Below are positions 36,144 through 45,087 of a DNA stretch of 64,000 bases, one piece after another; the stretch's first letter is position 1; each line of letters begins with the position of its first letter. The stretch is from Pedobacter ghigonis (lineage in GTDB: Bacteria > Bacteroidota > Bacteroidia > Sphingobacteriales > Sphingobacteriaceae). Location: assembly GCF_903166585.1 (NCBI RefSeq), contig NZ_CAESCM010000008.1:186001-250000 (forward strand). The letters are read 5' to 3'. The notes below the pieces were generated by a model. The model searched no databases, was not told the origin of the DNA, and was given only the letters and a program-made list of their open reading frames with translations. Position numbers and translations under genes: made by a program.

Positions 36144-37391
36144 ATGTTTAAACTCATTTTTAATACCTATAAAGCTTCTTTTAGCGGTCTCAGTAGCGAA
36201 ACCTGGCTACTGAGCATTGTAATGATGTTTAACCGCTGTGGCAGCATGGCTGTTCCGTTTATGGGTTTGTATGTTACCCAGAGTTTACATCGATCAGCAA
36301 TGGATGCCGGATTGATTATTACCTTATTTGGTGCAGGTTCTATTCTGGGTTCAGCAACCGGTGGAAAACTGACCGATATGATTGGGTTCAGGCCAGTACA
36401 GATCATTTCGTCCGTTATCAGTGGATTACTTTTTATTCTTTTCTCTACCATTACGCATTTTTCTACCCTTTGCGTCCTGGCCGTTGTAATCAGCTTTTTT
36501 TCAGAGGCTTTTCGTCCTGCAAACTTTACCGCAGTTGCACATTATGCCAAAGCAGACACTATAACGCGATCTTACTCTTTAAACCGTTTGGCGGTTAATA
36601 TTGGCTGGTCGGTAGGTATTAGTTTGGCTGGTATTATTGCGTCAATTAACTACCGCCTTTTATTTATTGTAGAGGGCGGAGTGAGCATCATTGTTGGCTT
36701 ATTGATTCTATCTTTTTTACCCCAGGTGAAAGGTTTTATTCAAAAGGCCAGGGAAAATGCCAGTAATATTGTGATTATGAAACCCTGGCAGGATACTTTT
36801 TACATCAAATTTATTCTGCTTACTACTCTTTTTATTACCTGTGCTTTTTTAATGTTCAGGGTTGTTCCCGTATTTTTTAAGGAGCAATGGCACATTAATG
36901 AATTTGCTATAGGTATTATTATTGGTATAAATGGGGCTGTAATTGCGCTGTTTGAAATGGTAATGATCAATAAGATTGAGGCAAAAAGATCACCAATGTT
37001 CTTTATTATTATTGGTGCGGTTTTATTCTCTGTTTCTTATATCATTTTAAGTGCGCCGATTAGTTTCCATATTATTGCCGCCGTACTTACCATTGTTGTT
37101 TTTACCTGTGGAGAGATGCTTACGCTACCATTCATTAATACCATAGTAATTAGCAGAAGCAATGAGCATAACAGGGGTTTATATGCAGCAGGTTATACTC
37201 TGAGCTGGTCGTGCGCACAGCTTGCAGGTCCTTATTTTGGATTTTTAGTGGCCAAAAACCTGGGTTACAACTGGCTTTGGTTAGGAATTGCTTGTATGCT
37301 TTTATTGTGTACCTGGGGTTTTAAAACACTCAATAAAGCACGCGTAAAAACGGTTTTGGAGGAAAGTGAAGTTCAGCTGGAAATCAAATAA
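36144..37391 (+). CDS. MFS transporter (MdtH-like drug:proton antiporter family)
   Basis: 415 residues, 12 transmembrane segments. N-terminal MFNRCGSMAVPFMGLYVTQ and the A-motif GGKLTDMIGFRP between helices 2 and 3 are typical of DHA1 drug exporters; a C-motif-like RLAVNIGWSVGISLAG occurs in helix 5. Substrate unknown. It is convergent with the GH43 gene across 20 bases. Its 3' end forms an inverted repeat (37371-37380 with 37397-37406) that includes the stop codon. Confidence 0.85.
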   Translation: MFKLIFNTYKASFSGLSSETWLLSIVMMFNRCGSMAVPFMGLYVTQSLHRSAMDAGLIITLFGAGSILGSATGGKLTDMIGFRPVQIISSVISGLLFILFSTITHFSTLCVLAVVISFFSEAFRPANFTAVAHYAKADTITRSYSLNRLAVNIGWSVGISLAGIIASINYRLLFIVEGGVSIIVGLLILSFLPQVKGFIQKARENASNIVIMKPWQDTFYIKFILLTTLFITCAFLMFRVVPVFFKEQWHINEFAIGIIIGINGAVIALFEMVMINKIEAKRSPMFFIIIGAVLFSVSYIILSAPISFHIIAAVLTIVVFTCGEMLTLPFINTIVISRSNEHNRGLYAAGYTLSWSCAQLAGPYFGFLVAKNLGYNWLWLGIACMLLLCTWGFKTLNKARVKTVLEESEVQLEIK

Positions 37392-37406
37392 AACTCCCAG
37401 CTGAAC
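37371..37406. terminator. Stem-loop overlapping the stop codon of the MFS gene
   Basis: A perfect 10-bp stem (GTTCAGCTGG / CCAGCTGAAC) with 16-base loop lies between convergent genes. No T-run follows on the plus strand, so it is a weak or bidirectional terminator candidate. Confidence 0.45.
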
Positions 37407-37411
37407 GGTAA

Positions 37412-38392
37412 TTACTTAAATTTTTGCGCTTTAACCCCTTCGTTGGTAATTTTTACCGGAAGGATATTGCCATCTGCGTCAAATTTCATTTCATCGATAC
37501 AGGTTTCGCGATGGTTTCCATCAGTTTCTGTTAGTGGTCTGCGGTGGTAAACAATGTAATATTTACCTTTTTTCTCATTGATGATTAAAGAATGGTGCCC
37601 TGCTCCTCTCGCAATTGTTGCGTCTTGCTGTAAAATTTTACCTACCCTTTTAAATGGACCAAATGGCGAATCACTTACCGCGTAGGCTACACAATAATCG
37701 GGTCCGGTCCAGCCGCCTTCGCTCCACATGAAATAATACTTACCATTTCTGATGAACATATAAGGTCCTTCTACGTAATTATCGGGAGTTATTTCTTTGA
37801 ATATAGTTCCATCCTCGAAAGGCAGGAAACCGGTAAAATCTTTATTTAATTTGGCAATATTGCAGTGTTTCCAGCCGCCATAAATCAGGTAATATTGACC
37901 GTCTTTATCTTTAAACACAAACTGATCAATAGGTTGTGCGCCATTGTAGAACTTATCAACCAAAGGTTTACCCAAGTGATCTTTGTAAGGTCCTTCAGGT
38001 TTATCGGCCACTGCTACCCCAATTCCACCAATCTCCTTATCACTCTGAATATCGTTGGCACCGAAAAACAAATAGTATTTTTTGTCTTTCTGCACTATTG
38101 CCGGAGCCCACATGGCTTTATTGGCCCATTTTACAGCTGCTGTATCTAAAATATGTGGGTGTTTTTTCCAGGTTACCAGGTTATCTGATGAAAATGCATC
38201 CAGAAATACCTGCTCTTTGTAACGGGCAGAGTAAGTGGGGTAAACCCAGTACTTATTATTGAAAACAGCCGCGTCCGGATCGGCATACCAGCCTTTAAAA
38301 ATCGGGTTTCCAGATTGCTTAATCGTTTTAGTATCCTGAGCAAAAGAAGCGAGCCCGGATAAAAGTAAAAGAGATGAGAATAAATATTTCAT
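37412..38392 (-). CDS. Secreted GH43 family glycosidase
   Basis: 326 residues with signal peptide MKYLFSSLLLLSGLASFA before QDTK. A single five-bladed propeller: base Asp in KGWYADPDAAVF, pKa-modulating Asp in AQPIDQFVFKD, and acid Glu in YVEGPYMF. Aromatic subsite residues include MWAPAIV. GH43 enzymes act on arabinose- or xylose-containing plant polysaccharides; which bond is cut cannot be seen. There are no susC/susD genes in the window, so it is not part of a visible polysaccharide utilisation locus. Confidence 0.9.
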   Translation of the reverse strand: MKYLFSSLLLLSGLASFAQDTKTIKQSGNPIFKGWYADPDAAVFNNKYWVYPTYSARYKEQVFLDAFSSDNLVTWKKHPHILDTAAVKWANKAMWAPAIVQKDKKYYLFFGANDIQSDKEIGGIGVAVADKPEGPYKDHLGKPLVDKFYNGAQPIDQFVFKDKDGQYYLIYGGWKHCNIAKLNKDFTGFLPFEDGTIFKEITPDNYVEGPYMFIRNGKYYFMWSEGGWTGPDYCVAYAVSDSPFGPFKRVGKILQQDATIARGAGHHSLIINEKKGKYYIVYHRRPLTETDGNHRETCIDEMKFDADGNILPVKITNEGVKAQKFK

Positions 38393-38847
38393 GGGTACAA
38401 TTTAGAAAAAAATCTGTTTAACCGCAAAGTACGTGAAGAAATGGCGCGAAGGACGCTGAGCAGGGAGCCTATTTATCCAATTGCTAAAAAAACAACTAAC
38501 CACAGAGGGCGTTGAGTTTTCACAGAGAAGTACTGAGGTATATTGCTCAATACTTTCCTGATTAAAAAATAGAGATTCTGGAATGCGCCAGAATGACGTA
38601 TTCAATAACGCATAACCTTACTCTTCTTGTACGCTGTGTATTTTCTTTTTGTTCTTTGTGGTTTAAAAAAAAGCAGCGTTCAGGTTCTGGAAACAATTTA
38701 CAGCTTTAGGGGCCTTTGCGTTACGCTCTGCGTGCTTTGCGGTTAAAAAGTAGCATTTTTACCTCTGATGAAATAAGGGTGTTAATTTTCAAAAAAAATC
38801 CCTGTTTAGCATTAAACCAAACAGGGATTAATGGACAGAAAAGAAGT
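38393..38847. repeat. Intergenic cluster of CGCAAAG-type inverted repeats
   Basis: No ORF of note. TTTAACCGCAAAGTACG (about 38416-38432) recurs inverted at about 38735-38751 with one mismatch. Similar strings are ccacagagggcgttgag (38500) and ctttgtggtttaaa (38655). A perfect hairpin ATTCTGG-aatgcg-CCAGAAT lies at 38575-38594. Confidence 0.7.
38791..38829 (-). terminator. Intrinsic terminator after the M20 gene
   Basis: AATCCCTGTTT (38797-38807) pairs with AAACAGGGATT (38819-38829); the A8 run at 38791-38798 becomes the U-run on the minus-strand transcript. Confidence 0.88.
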
Positions 38848-40218
38848 TTATTTACTTAGTTCTGCGAAATATTTATGAAACAAAGGAAGGGTTTCAATTC
38901 CTTTGTAGTAATTATAGATATCGTATTTCTCGTTTGGTGAGTGCAATGCATCGCTATCTAAACCAAAACCAAAAAGTACCGATTTAATACCTAAAACATC
39001 TTCAAACAACGCCACAATTGGAATACTACCTCCACCACGGGTTGGAATAGCAGTTTTACCGAAACTATCTTCAATAGCTTTTTCGGCAGCCTTGTAAGCT
39101 ACACTATCGGTTGGGGTTACCACCGGTTCGCCACCATGATGCGGAGTAACTTTTACTTTTACATTTTTAGGGGCAATGCTTTCGAAGTGTTTAGTAAAAA
39201 TTTCGGCAATTTCTTCTGAGTTTTGGTTTGGCACCAAACGCATCGAAATTTTGGCATTGGCTTTACTTGGCAATACGGTTTTAGCTCCCTCGCCAATATA
39301 ACCGCTCCAGATACCGTTAACTTCTAAAGTTGGTCTGGTACCGGTACGTTCTAAGGTAGAATAGCCTTTTTCGCCCCAAACCTCTTCAATATCAAGATCT
39401 TTCTTGTATTCTGCTTCATCATAAGGCGCAGCATTTAATGCTTTTTTCTCCTCGTCTGATAATTCCACCACTTTATCATAAAAAGCCGGAATAGTGATGT
39501 GGTTATTTTCGTCGTGTAAAGAAGCAATCATTTTGCAAAGAATAGTAGCGGGGTTTGCTACTGCTCCACCATAAACACCTGAGTGTAAATCGCGGTTCGG
39601 TCCTACCACTTCTACTTCCATATAGGCAAGTCCACGCAATCCTGTTTCGATTGATGGATGCTCCATGCTAATCATCGAAGTATCAGAAATTAAAACTACA
39701 TCAGCTTTCAGGCGTTCGGCATTGTCCTTAACAAAAATACCAAGATTAGCTGAGCCAACCTCTTCCTCACCCTCAATCATAAACTTAACGTTACAAGCCA
39801 GGGTATTGGTCTCCATCATCAGTTCGAATGCCTTTACGTGCATGTAAAACTGACCTTTATCGTCGCAGGCACCACGTGCATAAATTTTACCGTCGCGAAC
39901 AGTTGGCTCGAATGGAGGCGTATGCCATAATTCTAACGGATCAGCTGGCTGCACATCGTAATGACCATATATTAAAACAGTGGGTAAAGCGGCATCAATA
40001 ATTTTTTCGCCATAAACAATAGGATATCCGGCAGTTGGACAGATTTCTACGTTATCGGCACCTGCATCCTTCAGTTTCTGTGCTACATAATCGGCAGTTT
40101 TTAAAACATCACCTTTATATTTAGGATCGGCACTAACCGATGGAAAACGCAATAACTCAAACAATTCATCTAAAAAACGTTGTTTGTGCGTTTCTACGTA
40201 TTTTTTAATTTCTTGCAT
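38848..40218 (-). CDS. M20 family dipeptidase
   Basis: 456 residues, cytoplasmic. Metal motif 1 YGHYDVQPADP, bridging region ARGACDDKGQFY, catalytic GEEEVGS, then ADVVLISDTSM; a lid or dimer domain occupies about 200-340 and a final metal His occurs near DALHSPNEKYD. The length and VQP(A/P)DP wording match the CNDP/ArgE-DapE-like dipeptidases that hydrolyse dipeptides with two zinc or manganese ions. Monocistronic. Confidence 0.93.
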   Translation of the reverse strand: MQEIKKYVETHKQRFLDELFELLRFPSVSADPKYKGDVLKTADYVAQKLKDAGADNVEICPTAGYPIVYGEKIIDAALPTVLIYGHYDVQPADPLELWHTPPFEPTVRDGKIYARGACDDKGQFYMHVKAFELMMETNTLACNVKFMIEGEEEVGSANLGIFVKDNAERLKADVVLISDTSMISMEHPSIETGLRGLAYMEVEVVGPNRDLHSGVYGGAVANPATILCKMIASLHDENNHITIPAFYDKVVELSDEEKKALNAAPYDEAEYKKDLDIEEVWGEKGYSTLERTGTRPTLEVNGIWSGYIGEGAKTVLPSKANAKISMRLVPNQNSEEIAEIFTKHFESIAPKNVKVKVTPHHGGEPVVTPTDSVAYKAAEKAIEDSFGKTAIPTRGGGSIPIVALFEDVLGIKSVLFGFGLDSDALHSPNEKYDIYNYYKGIETLPLFHKYFAELSK

Positions 40219-40499
40219 AACAAAATTAGTTTGGGCAAATATAGGTTTTACCTGATAAACGACACCAAATACAATCCAAATTATCGTTACCTAACCGTAA
40301 AACTATCCGGGTTGGCCATTGCATTGCAACACAAGATATAAGCCCGTACTTTTTTATCATCCCAAACTCGTCTGCCAACAAATACAAAAAAATGGTTTAT
40401 TGTTTGTAAAAAAAGAAAACAGAGGACTTAATTTATATTTACTTTTTTGTACATTGCGCAAACAGATATCCTTAAACCTGCAAAGAAAGAAATTTTACA

Positions 40500-41483
40500 A
40501 TGAAGCATAGTGCACTAGTATTTTTATCGCTGCTACTGCTTTGTGTTTGCAATTCGTCTTTTGCGCAGACTCCAGCCCCAAATCAGAGCCCAACACGTGT
40601 TAGCTGCCCCGAAGCTGCCCAGTATTATTCGAAAGATAGCATCAACATTGTAACTTTTGGAGCCAGTACTGTTGAAGGGGTAAACGGGCAAGGTTTTCAA
40701 ACCATGCTGAAAAACAATTTTTTAAATTGCTACACCAATAAAATTGTAGATATAACCAACCATGGTATTGGCGGACAAACGACTTTTCAGGGGCTACTGA
40801 GAATTGACAATGCCATAAGCAACAGAACCGGCTTTATTGTAATAGACATGGGGATTAACGATGCAATAGCCATTACTGCAGGTAAAGGAAGCGTTGCTGA
40901 AACCATCGCCAACATGCGCGCTTTTATTACAGCCAGCCTGAAACAAAAGCTGGTACCTATTTTATGCACCCTGCAAAATATAGATGACCGTAACATCAAA
41001 TCTTATGTTACTGTAAATGCCCACATTAGAAGTATTAATGCAGGATACAGACGCCTTGCAGCAGAATACAAAATCTATCTGGCCGATGTTAACGCTGCTA
41101 TGAGAAGAGATTTCTCGCTCTATCAGGATCCTTTTCACCCCAATACGCGCGGTTACAGATTGGTAAGTTATGTTATTTTCGATGCCATAAACAAAGCTAT
41201 TTTTGATAAGTTCTTAAAGTTTACAGTCACGCAGAACTACCCCAACCCTGCTTCCATGCAAACCTTTATTGATGTGGTGCTGCCCGAATCAGATAAAATC
41301 AATATCCAGATTTACGATTTAATGGGCCGTTTGGTCAAAACTGTTGTAAACGAGTACTTAAACACCGGCAAACACACATTGGAGATTAACACTTCTACCT
41401 TTGTTCCCGGCATTTATTTTTTTAAAATCTCTTCAGATTCAGGTCAGTACAATTCGGCCAAAAAGTTTATCGTTGCGCGGTAA
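40500..41483 (+). CDS. Secreted SGNH/GDSL hydrolase with T9SS sorting domain
   Basis: 327 residues. Signal peptide ending CNSSFA before QTPAPN. Block I GASTVEGVNGQGF (nucleophile Ser), block III IDMGIND (Asn), block V DPFHPNTRGYR (Asp, His), with Gly in GIGGQT as second oxyanion residue. A type A sorting domain follows (YPNPASMQTFIDVVLP to KKFIVAR), so the enzyme is exported by the Por system. SGNH members act as esterases, for example deacetylating polysaccharides. Start chosen by the signal peptide. Confidence 0.92.
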   Translation: MKHSALVFLSLLLLCVCNSSFAQTPAPNQSPTRVSCPEAAQYYSKDSINIVTFGASTVEGVNGQGFQTMLKNNFLNCYTNKIVDITNHGIGGQTTFQGLLRIDNAISNRTGFIVIDMGINDAIAITAGKGSVAETIANMRAFITASLKQKLVPILCTLQNIDDRNIKSYVTVNAHIRSINAGYRRLAAEYKIYLADVNAAMRRDFSLYQDPFHPNTRGYRLVSYVIFDAINKAIFDKFLKFTVTQNYPNPASMQTFIDVVLPESDKINIQIYDLMGRLVKTVVNEYLNTGKHTLEINTSTFVPGIYFFKISSDSGQYNSAKKFIVAR

Positions 41484-41538
41484 CAAAACAATTAATCATT
41501 AGTCACATACCTGATTAATTTGTTTTATATCTTTAACA

Positions 41539-42087
41539 ATGCCAACAGAAACTTTTATCAATGAGGTGATCGATATCAGTTCACTTCCTAAATACGAAGA
41601 AATAGCACTTCAACATCCTCACTCCGATTACTGGAAAATCATCTGCATTAACCTGTCTGTTTTCTTAAGCACCATCGGAGCAGGCGCAGCTATTTTGTTG
41701 ATTTTCATCAATGAAATCAGGGGCTACACCTTCTTAATAACTGCTGTTTACGTAGTATTTGCAGCTATATTATTCCTCCTGTACAGGGCTAGTTTTAAGA
41801 AAAGGGGTTATGCCATCCGCACACACGATGTGATATATAAAAGCGGTATCATAGCAGAATCTACCACCATTGTACCCTTAAACAGAATCCAGCATATCGA
41901 GCTCAACGAAGGTATTTTATCCAGGTTTTTTCACCTGGGATCGCTGCAACTCTTTACAGCAGGCGGCCAAACGGGGCATATCCACATTTCTGGCGTCCCG
42001 ATTGAAGAGGCTAAAAGCATCAGAGATTTACTCTTAAACAAACTTGATTTAACTGAAAACAAACCCATTGAACAAACGCAACAATGA
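41539..42087 (+). CDS. Membrane PH-domain protein (YdbS-like)
   Basis: 182 residues. Two transmembrane helices (about 35-58 and 64-85) precede one bPH2 domain (RTHDVIYKSGIIAESTTIVPLNRIQHIELNEGILSRFFHLGSLQLFTAGG). Same architecture as Bacillus YdbS. Last four bases overlap the next gene (ATGA), so the two products are translationally coupled. Function unknown; PH-like pairs of this kind have been linked with resistance to some bacteriocins. Confidence 0.88.
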   Translation: MPTETFINEVIDISSLPKYEEIALQHPHSDYWKIICINLSVFLSTIGAGAAILLIFINEIRGYTFLITAVYVVFAAILFLLYRASFKKRGYAIRTHDVIYKSGIIAESTTIVPLNRIQHIELNEGILSRFFHLGSLQLFTAGGQTGHIHISGVPIEEAKSIRDLLLNKLDLTENKPIEQTQQ

Positions 42088-43589
42088 ACGTAGATTTCAG
42101 TAAACCTCAGCGACAATCGGCAGCCGGTATTATTGTAATGGCCGCTCATACCTTTTTAAAGATTGTAAAGGCTACTTTTTTTATTTTCGTTTTAGCCTTT
42201 ATTAAAATGCCATTCCACCATATCCTTTATGTTTTGGTGGGCGTTGTTGTGCTGTTGCTGCTCAGTTTCTTTTTTGCTTACCTCTGGTATTTAAAGTTCA
42301 CTTTCTTTTTAGATAAAGAAAAACAGGAATTTGTGGTAAATAAAGGGATATTAAATCGGGATCAGGTAATTATCCAGCTCGATAAAATCCAGCAGGTTAA
42401 TATTAATCAATCTATCCTACAGAAAATTATAGGTGTTTACGGCTTAAAAATAGATACTGCGGGCACGCACGGCGAAGAAGTAAGCATTAAGGCCATTGAT
42501 GAAACTTCCGCATACAACCTCAAAGCACATTTACTAGATAGAAAAGTTGCTGAAGAAAACCAACCGGAAGCGGATACAGCGGCTCAAATTGTTGAAGAAA
42601 CTCCGTTTTTAAAAATAAGCTCATGGACTTTGTTTAAGGTTGGGCTTACTTCAAATTACGGACAGAGCCTGGCACTGCTTGCTGCATTCTTTTATACGGT
42701 AATTTACGAGGGCAGACAGCTGTTAGACGGACTTAAGATTGATAAAAACGCAATAGAAAGCACCGTTACCGGCATGTTAACCATCGTAACAGCATTAATA
42801 TTAATTGGCGTATTGTTGGTTGTTTTGCTTGTAATCAACATGGTCAGGACTTTTTACAAGTATTTTGAGCTTCAAATTAGTCAACACAAAGATGCCCTGC
42901 TCCTCTCATCAGGATTAATTGCGAAGAAAAACACACTGGTTAACCCCACCAAAGTGCAGATTACCAAATACAGCCAAAATTATTTCCAGAAGAAGCTGAA
43001 TATGCTGAATGTAAGTTTAAAGCAGGCACATTTTGGCGAAAGCAAGAAGGGACATGAAATGCAGGGCAATACCATGGAAATTCCGGGCTGTAACCCTACC
43101 GAGCGCGATGAATTGCTACGCATGATATTGAGTAAGCTTCCCCAGACAAATACAACCTTTATTCCCAACTGGCGTTTTTTAAACCTGCCCATTTTCTTTA
43201 AACTGGTTTTTCCAGTGATTATTTTTCTGGTTGTTGCTTTAAATGTTCCTGAGGTTAAATCTTTTATAGCTGCAGCAGCTATTTATTTGCTTGCTGGTAT
43301 TGTAATGATTTATATCAGTTACAAAAAACACCGTATTTCGGTTAGCGATGAGTTTATTGTTAAAAAGAGCGGTATCTGGGATATCTCTTACGAAATAATC
43401 ACACCCGCTAAAATACAAGCCATTACAACATTTCAATACCCTTGGCATAAAGGTGTAGATGTTGGGCATTTGTGCCTGCACACTGCCGCAGGTCAGATTA
43501 ATTTTAAATATGGTAACTACACCGAAATTAAACAGCTGGCAAATTATTGGCTGTACCAGGTAGAGCACCAAAACGAAAGCTGGATGTAA
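42084..43589 (+). CDS. Membrane PH-domain protein (YdbT-like)
   Basis: 501 residues with three bPH2 domains interleaved with hydrophobic segments: domain 1 about 70-145 (KGILNRDQVIIQLDKIQQVNINQ), domain 2 about 265-345 (SSGLIAKKNTLVNPTKVQITKYSQNYFQKKLN), domain 3 about 410-480 (VSDEFIVKKSGIWDISYEIITPAKIQAI). Transmembrane helices are at about 25-70, 185-260 and 365-410. Together with the YdbS-like protein it forms a conserved two-gene membrane unit. Confidence 0.88.
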   Translation: MNVDFSKPQRQSAAGIIVMAAHTFLKIVKATFFIFVLAFIKMPFHHILYVLVGVVVLLLLSFFFAYLWYLKFTFFLDKEKQEFVVNKGILNRDQVIIQLDKIQQVNINQSILQKIIGVYGLKIDTAGTHGEEVSIKAIDETSAYNLKAHLLDRKVAEENQPEADTAAQIVEETPFLKISSWTLFKVGLTSNYGQSLALLAAFFYTVIYEGRQLLDGLKIDKNAIESTVTGMLTIVTALILIGVLLVVLLVINMVRTFYKYFELQISQHKDALLLSSGLIAKKNTLVNPTKVQITKYSQNYFQKKLNMLNVSLKQAHFGESKKGHEMQGNTMEIPGCNPTERDELLRMILSKLPQTNTTFIPNWRFLNLPIFFKLVFPVIIFLVVALNVPEVKSFIAAAAIYLLAGIVMIYISYKKHRISVSDEFIVKKSGIWDISYEIITPAKIQAITTFQYPWHKGVDVGHLCLHTAAGQINFKYGNYTEIKQLANYWLYQVEHQNESWM

Positions 43590-43599
43590 ACATAAAAAC

Positions 43600-43632
43600 A
43601 GTTGCCCGGTTTCAAAACCAGGCAACTTTAAG
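43600..43632. terminator. Bidirectional terminator between convergent genes
   Basis: AGTTGCC/GGCAACT outer stem (43600-43606 with 43621-43627) and GGTTT/AAACC inner stem, one mismatch, two-base loop. It separates the PH pair from the NmrA gene. Confidence 0.7.
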
Positions 43633-43636
43633 TAAA

Positions 43637-44521
43637 TTAGCTGTTGTAAGCTGTGGCAAACTCAGCTGCAAAATCCTGAAGGCTAGCGCCACCCAAAACC
43701 GGCCTGTTTTTATAATAATCTACAAAAAGTACATTACTCCTGATGGCATCGCCCATTTCTACATAGTTTTTAGCAATTTCTTCGGGCAAACCTGCGCCTG
43801 TCATTCCGTTAAAAGCATCTTCATCGCTAAATTCAATCCATGGTAACGCTGGTTTACCCACTGCAGAACCAAGGGCTTTAGCTACATCTGCCGGTGTACT
43901 TTCATCATCACTGGCTACATACTGCACGCTTTTTCCGGTAAAATTATCTTCAAATGCTTCGGCAGCTACTTTGGCAATGTGGCCTGGGTGCACCAATACC
44001 AATTTTGCACCGGCACCAAAGTTAGAACCTAAAATATTGGCGTGCTTTACCATATCGATGTTTGCCAGGAAATTGATATAGAAATAACCTGCACGCAAAT
44101 GTTTAACAGCTACCCCATCCAGTTGGGCGAAAGTTTTTTCTACTTCATGCAATCCGGCAATTGGCCCGGTTCCATCTGGCAAATCGGCTCCTACACTACT
44201 TAAATTCACTACCTTCTTCACCCCCGATTGCTGAATAGCCACCGCATAGTTTTTACCAATTTCACTAATATAAGCCTTAAACTTAGGCACCGAAAAATCG
44301 GGAGGTACCATAGTGTAAACCGCATCGGCACCCGTAAAGGCGGCTGTTAAAAATGCAGTGTCAGCTACGCTGCCAATTAATGGAATAGCGCCAAGCGCTT
44401 TAATGGCTTCGGCCCTATCGGGATTGCTGCTAATAATTTTTACTTCGTAGCCTTTGGCAACCAAAGTTTCGGCAAGTGGTTTGGTAATATTTCCTAACGA
44501 TCCTGTTAATGTGATTTTCAT
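43637..44521 (-). CDS. NmrA-like NAD(P)-binding oxidoreductase
   Basis: 294 residues. Rossmann start MKITLTGSLGNITKPLAETLVAKGYEVKIIS (GxxGxxG variant) followed by VYTMVPPDF and VNLSSVGADLPDGTGP, typical of NmrA/QorB proteins that bind NAD(P) as redox sensors or act as quinone reductases. No Tyr-x-x-x-Lys catalytic pair is obvious. It is divergent from an HxlR regulator gene, a usual partner arrangement; the operator in between probably controls both. Confidence 0.87.
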   Translation of the reverse strand: MKITLTGSLGNITKPLAETLVAKGYEVKIISSNPDRAEAIKALGAIPLIGSVADTAFLTAAFTGADAVYTMVPPDFSVPKFKAYISEIGKNYAVAIQQSGVKKVVNLSSVGADLPDGTGPIAGLHEVEKTFAQLDGVAVKHLRAGYFYINFLANIDMVKHANILGSNFGAGAKLVLVHPGHIAKVAAEAFEDNFTGKSVQYVASDDESTPADVAKALGSAVGKPALPWIEFSDEDAFNGMTGAGLPEEIAKNYVEMGDAIRSNVLFVDYYKNRPVLGGASLQDFAAEFATAYNS

Positions 44522-44527
44522 GATATT

Positions 44528-44582
44528 TTGTTTTTAAATTATGAATACAAAGCTATATTTGTACTTACTTTTATACAAGTAC
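44528..44582 (+). promoter_or_regulatory. Promoter and HxlR-type operator in the divergent spacer
   Basis: -33 TTG (44528-44530) and -7 TATATTTG (44554-44561). Immediately downstream an inverted repeat GTACTT-N10-AAGTAC (44561-44566 with 44577-44582) sits where a regulator would block transcription; GTACTTAC also occurs as a direct repeat (44561 and 44579). Likely autoregulatory site. Confidence 0.55.
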
Positions 44583-44602
44583 TTACCCCAAAGTATGTAA
44601 AC

Positions 44603-44956
44603 ATGACAGCAGTTAAAGAGAGTTCGACCAGAAATTTTAACAAGGGCGTGGCATTAACCAGCTGCCCCGTAACCTTTGTAATGGAAAAAATCGGCGGTTA
44701 TTGGAAACCAATCATCATTTACCATTTAATGAGTGGGCCTAAACGCTACAGCGAACTGAAACGGGCCATTCCACAGATCACCGAAAAGATGCTGATTCAA
44801 CATTTGAAGCAGCTACAAGCCGATGCTATTGTGTACAGGGATGCGCAAGCTGTTGTTCCGCCTGTTGTTACCTACAGCCTGACCAAACCGGGCGAAGATC
44901 TTTTCGCTGTGCTCGATTCGATGGTAGATTGGGCCGTTAAAAATGGTTCGGTGTAG
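44603..44956 (+). CDS. HxlR-family transcriptional regulator
   Basis: 117 residues from the ATG at 44603; earlier in-frame starts overlap the promoter. The HxlR core is clear: CPVTFVMEKIGGYWKPIIIYHLMSGPKRYSELKRAIPQITEKMLIQHLKQLQADAIVYRD, a winged helix with the invariant Cys at the start of the domain (redox- or electrophile-sensing in several members) and the FxELxR-like wing. Regulates the NmrA gene in all likelihood. Confidence 0.92.
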   Translation: MTAVKESSTRNFNKGVALTSCPVTFVMEKIGGYWKPIIIYHLMSGPKRYSELKRAIPQITEKMLIQHLKQLQADAIVYRDAQAVVPPVVTYSLTKPGEDLFAVLDSMVDWAVKNGSV

Positions 44957-45055
44957 CAGCTGCAGCAAAACAGACATCTGGATACATAGATTCTGATTTT
45001 CAAAAGATTTTCTCTGCTATTTCTCCACAATCTCATTAAAAAACCAGGGAATTCT

Positions 45056-45087
45056 TATTTTTGAACCTCAAAAAAATAGGAGCCGAA
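45056..45087 (+). promoter_or_regulatory. -7 element and Shine-Dalgarno sequence for the helicase gene
   Basis: TATTTTTG at 45056-45063 matches TAnnTTTG and overlaps the TTG at 45061, making that codon an unlikely start. AGGAG at 45078-45082 lies 5 bases before the TTG at 45088. Confidence 0.6.

Noticed and set aside
37412..38392. Polysaccharide utilisation locus around GH43
   Set aside because: No susC/susD pair, regulator or further glycosidase adjacent.
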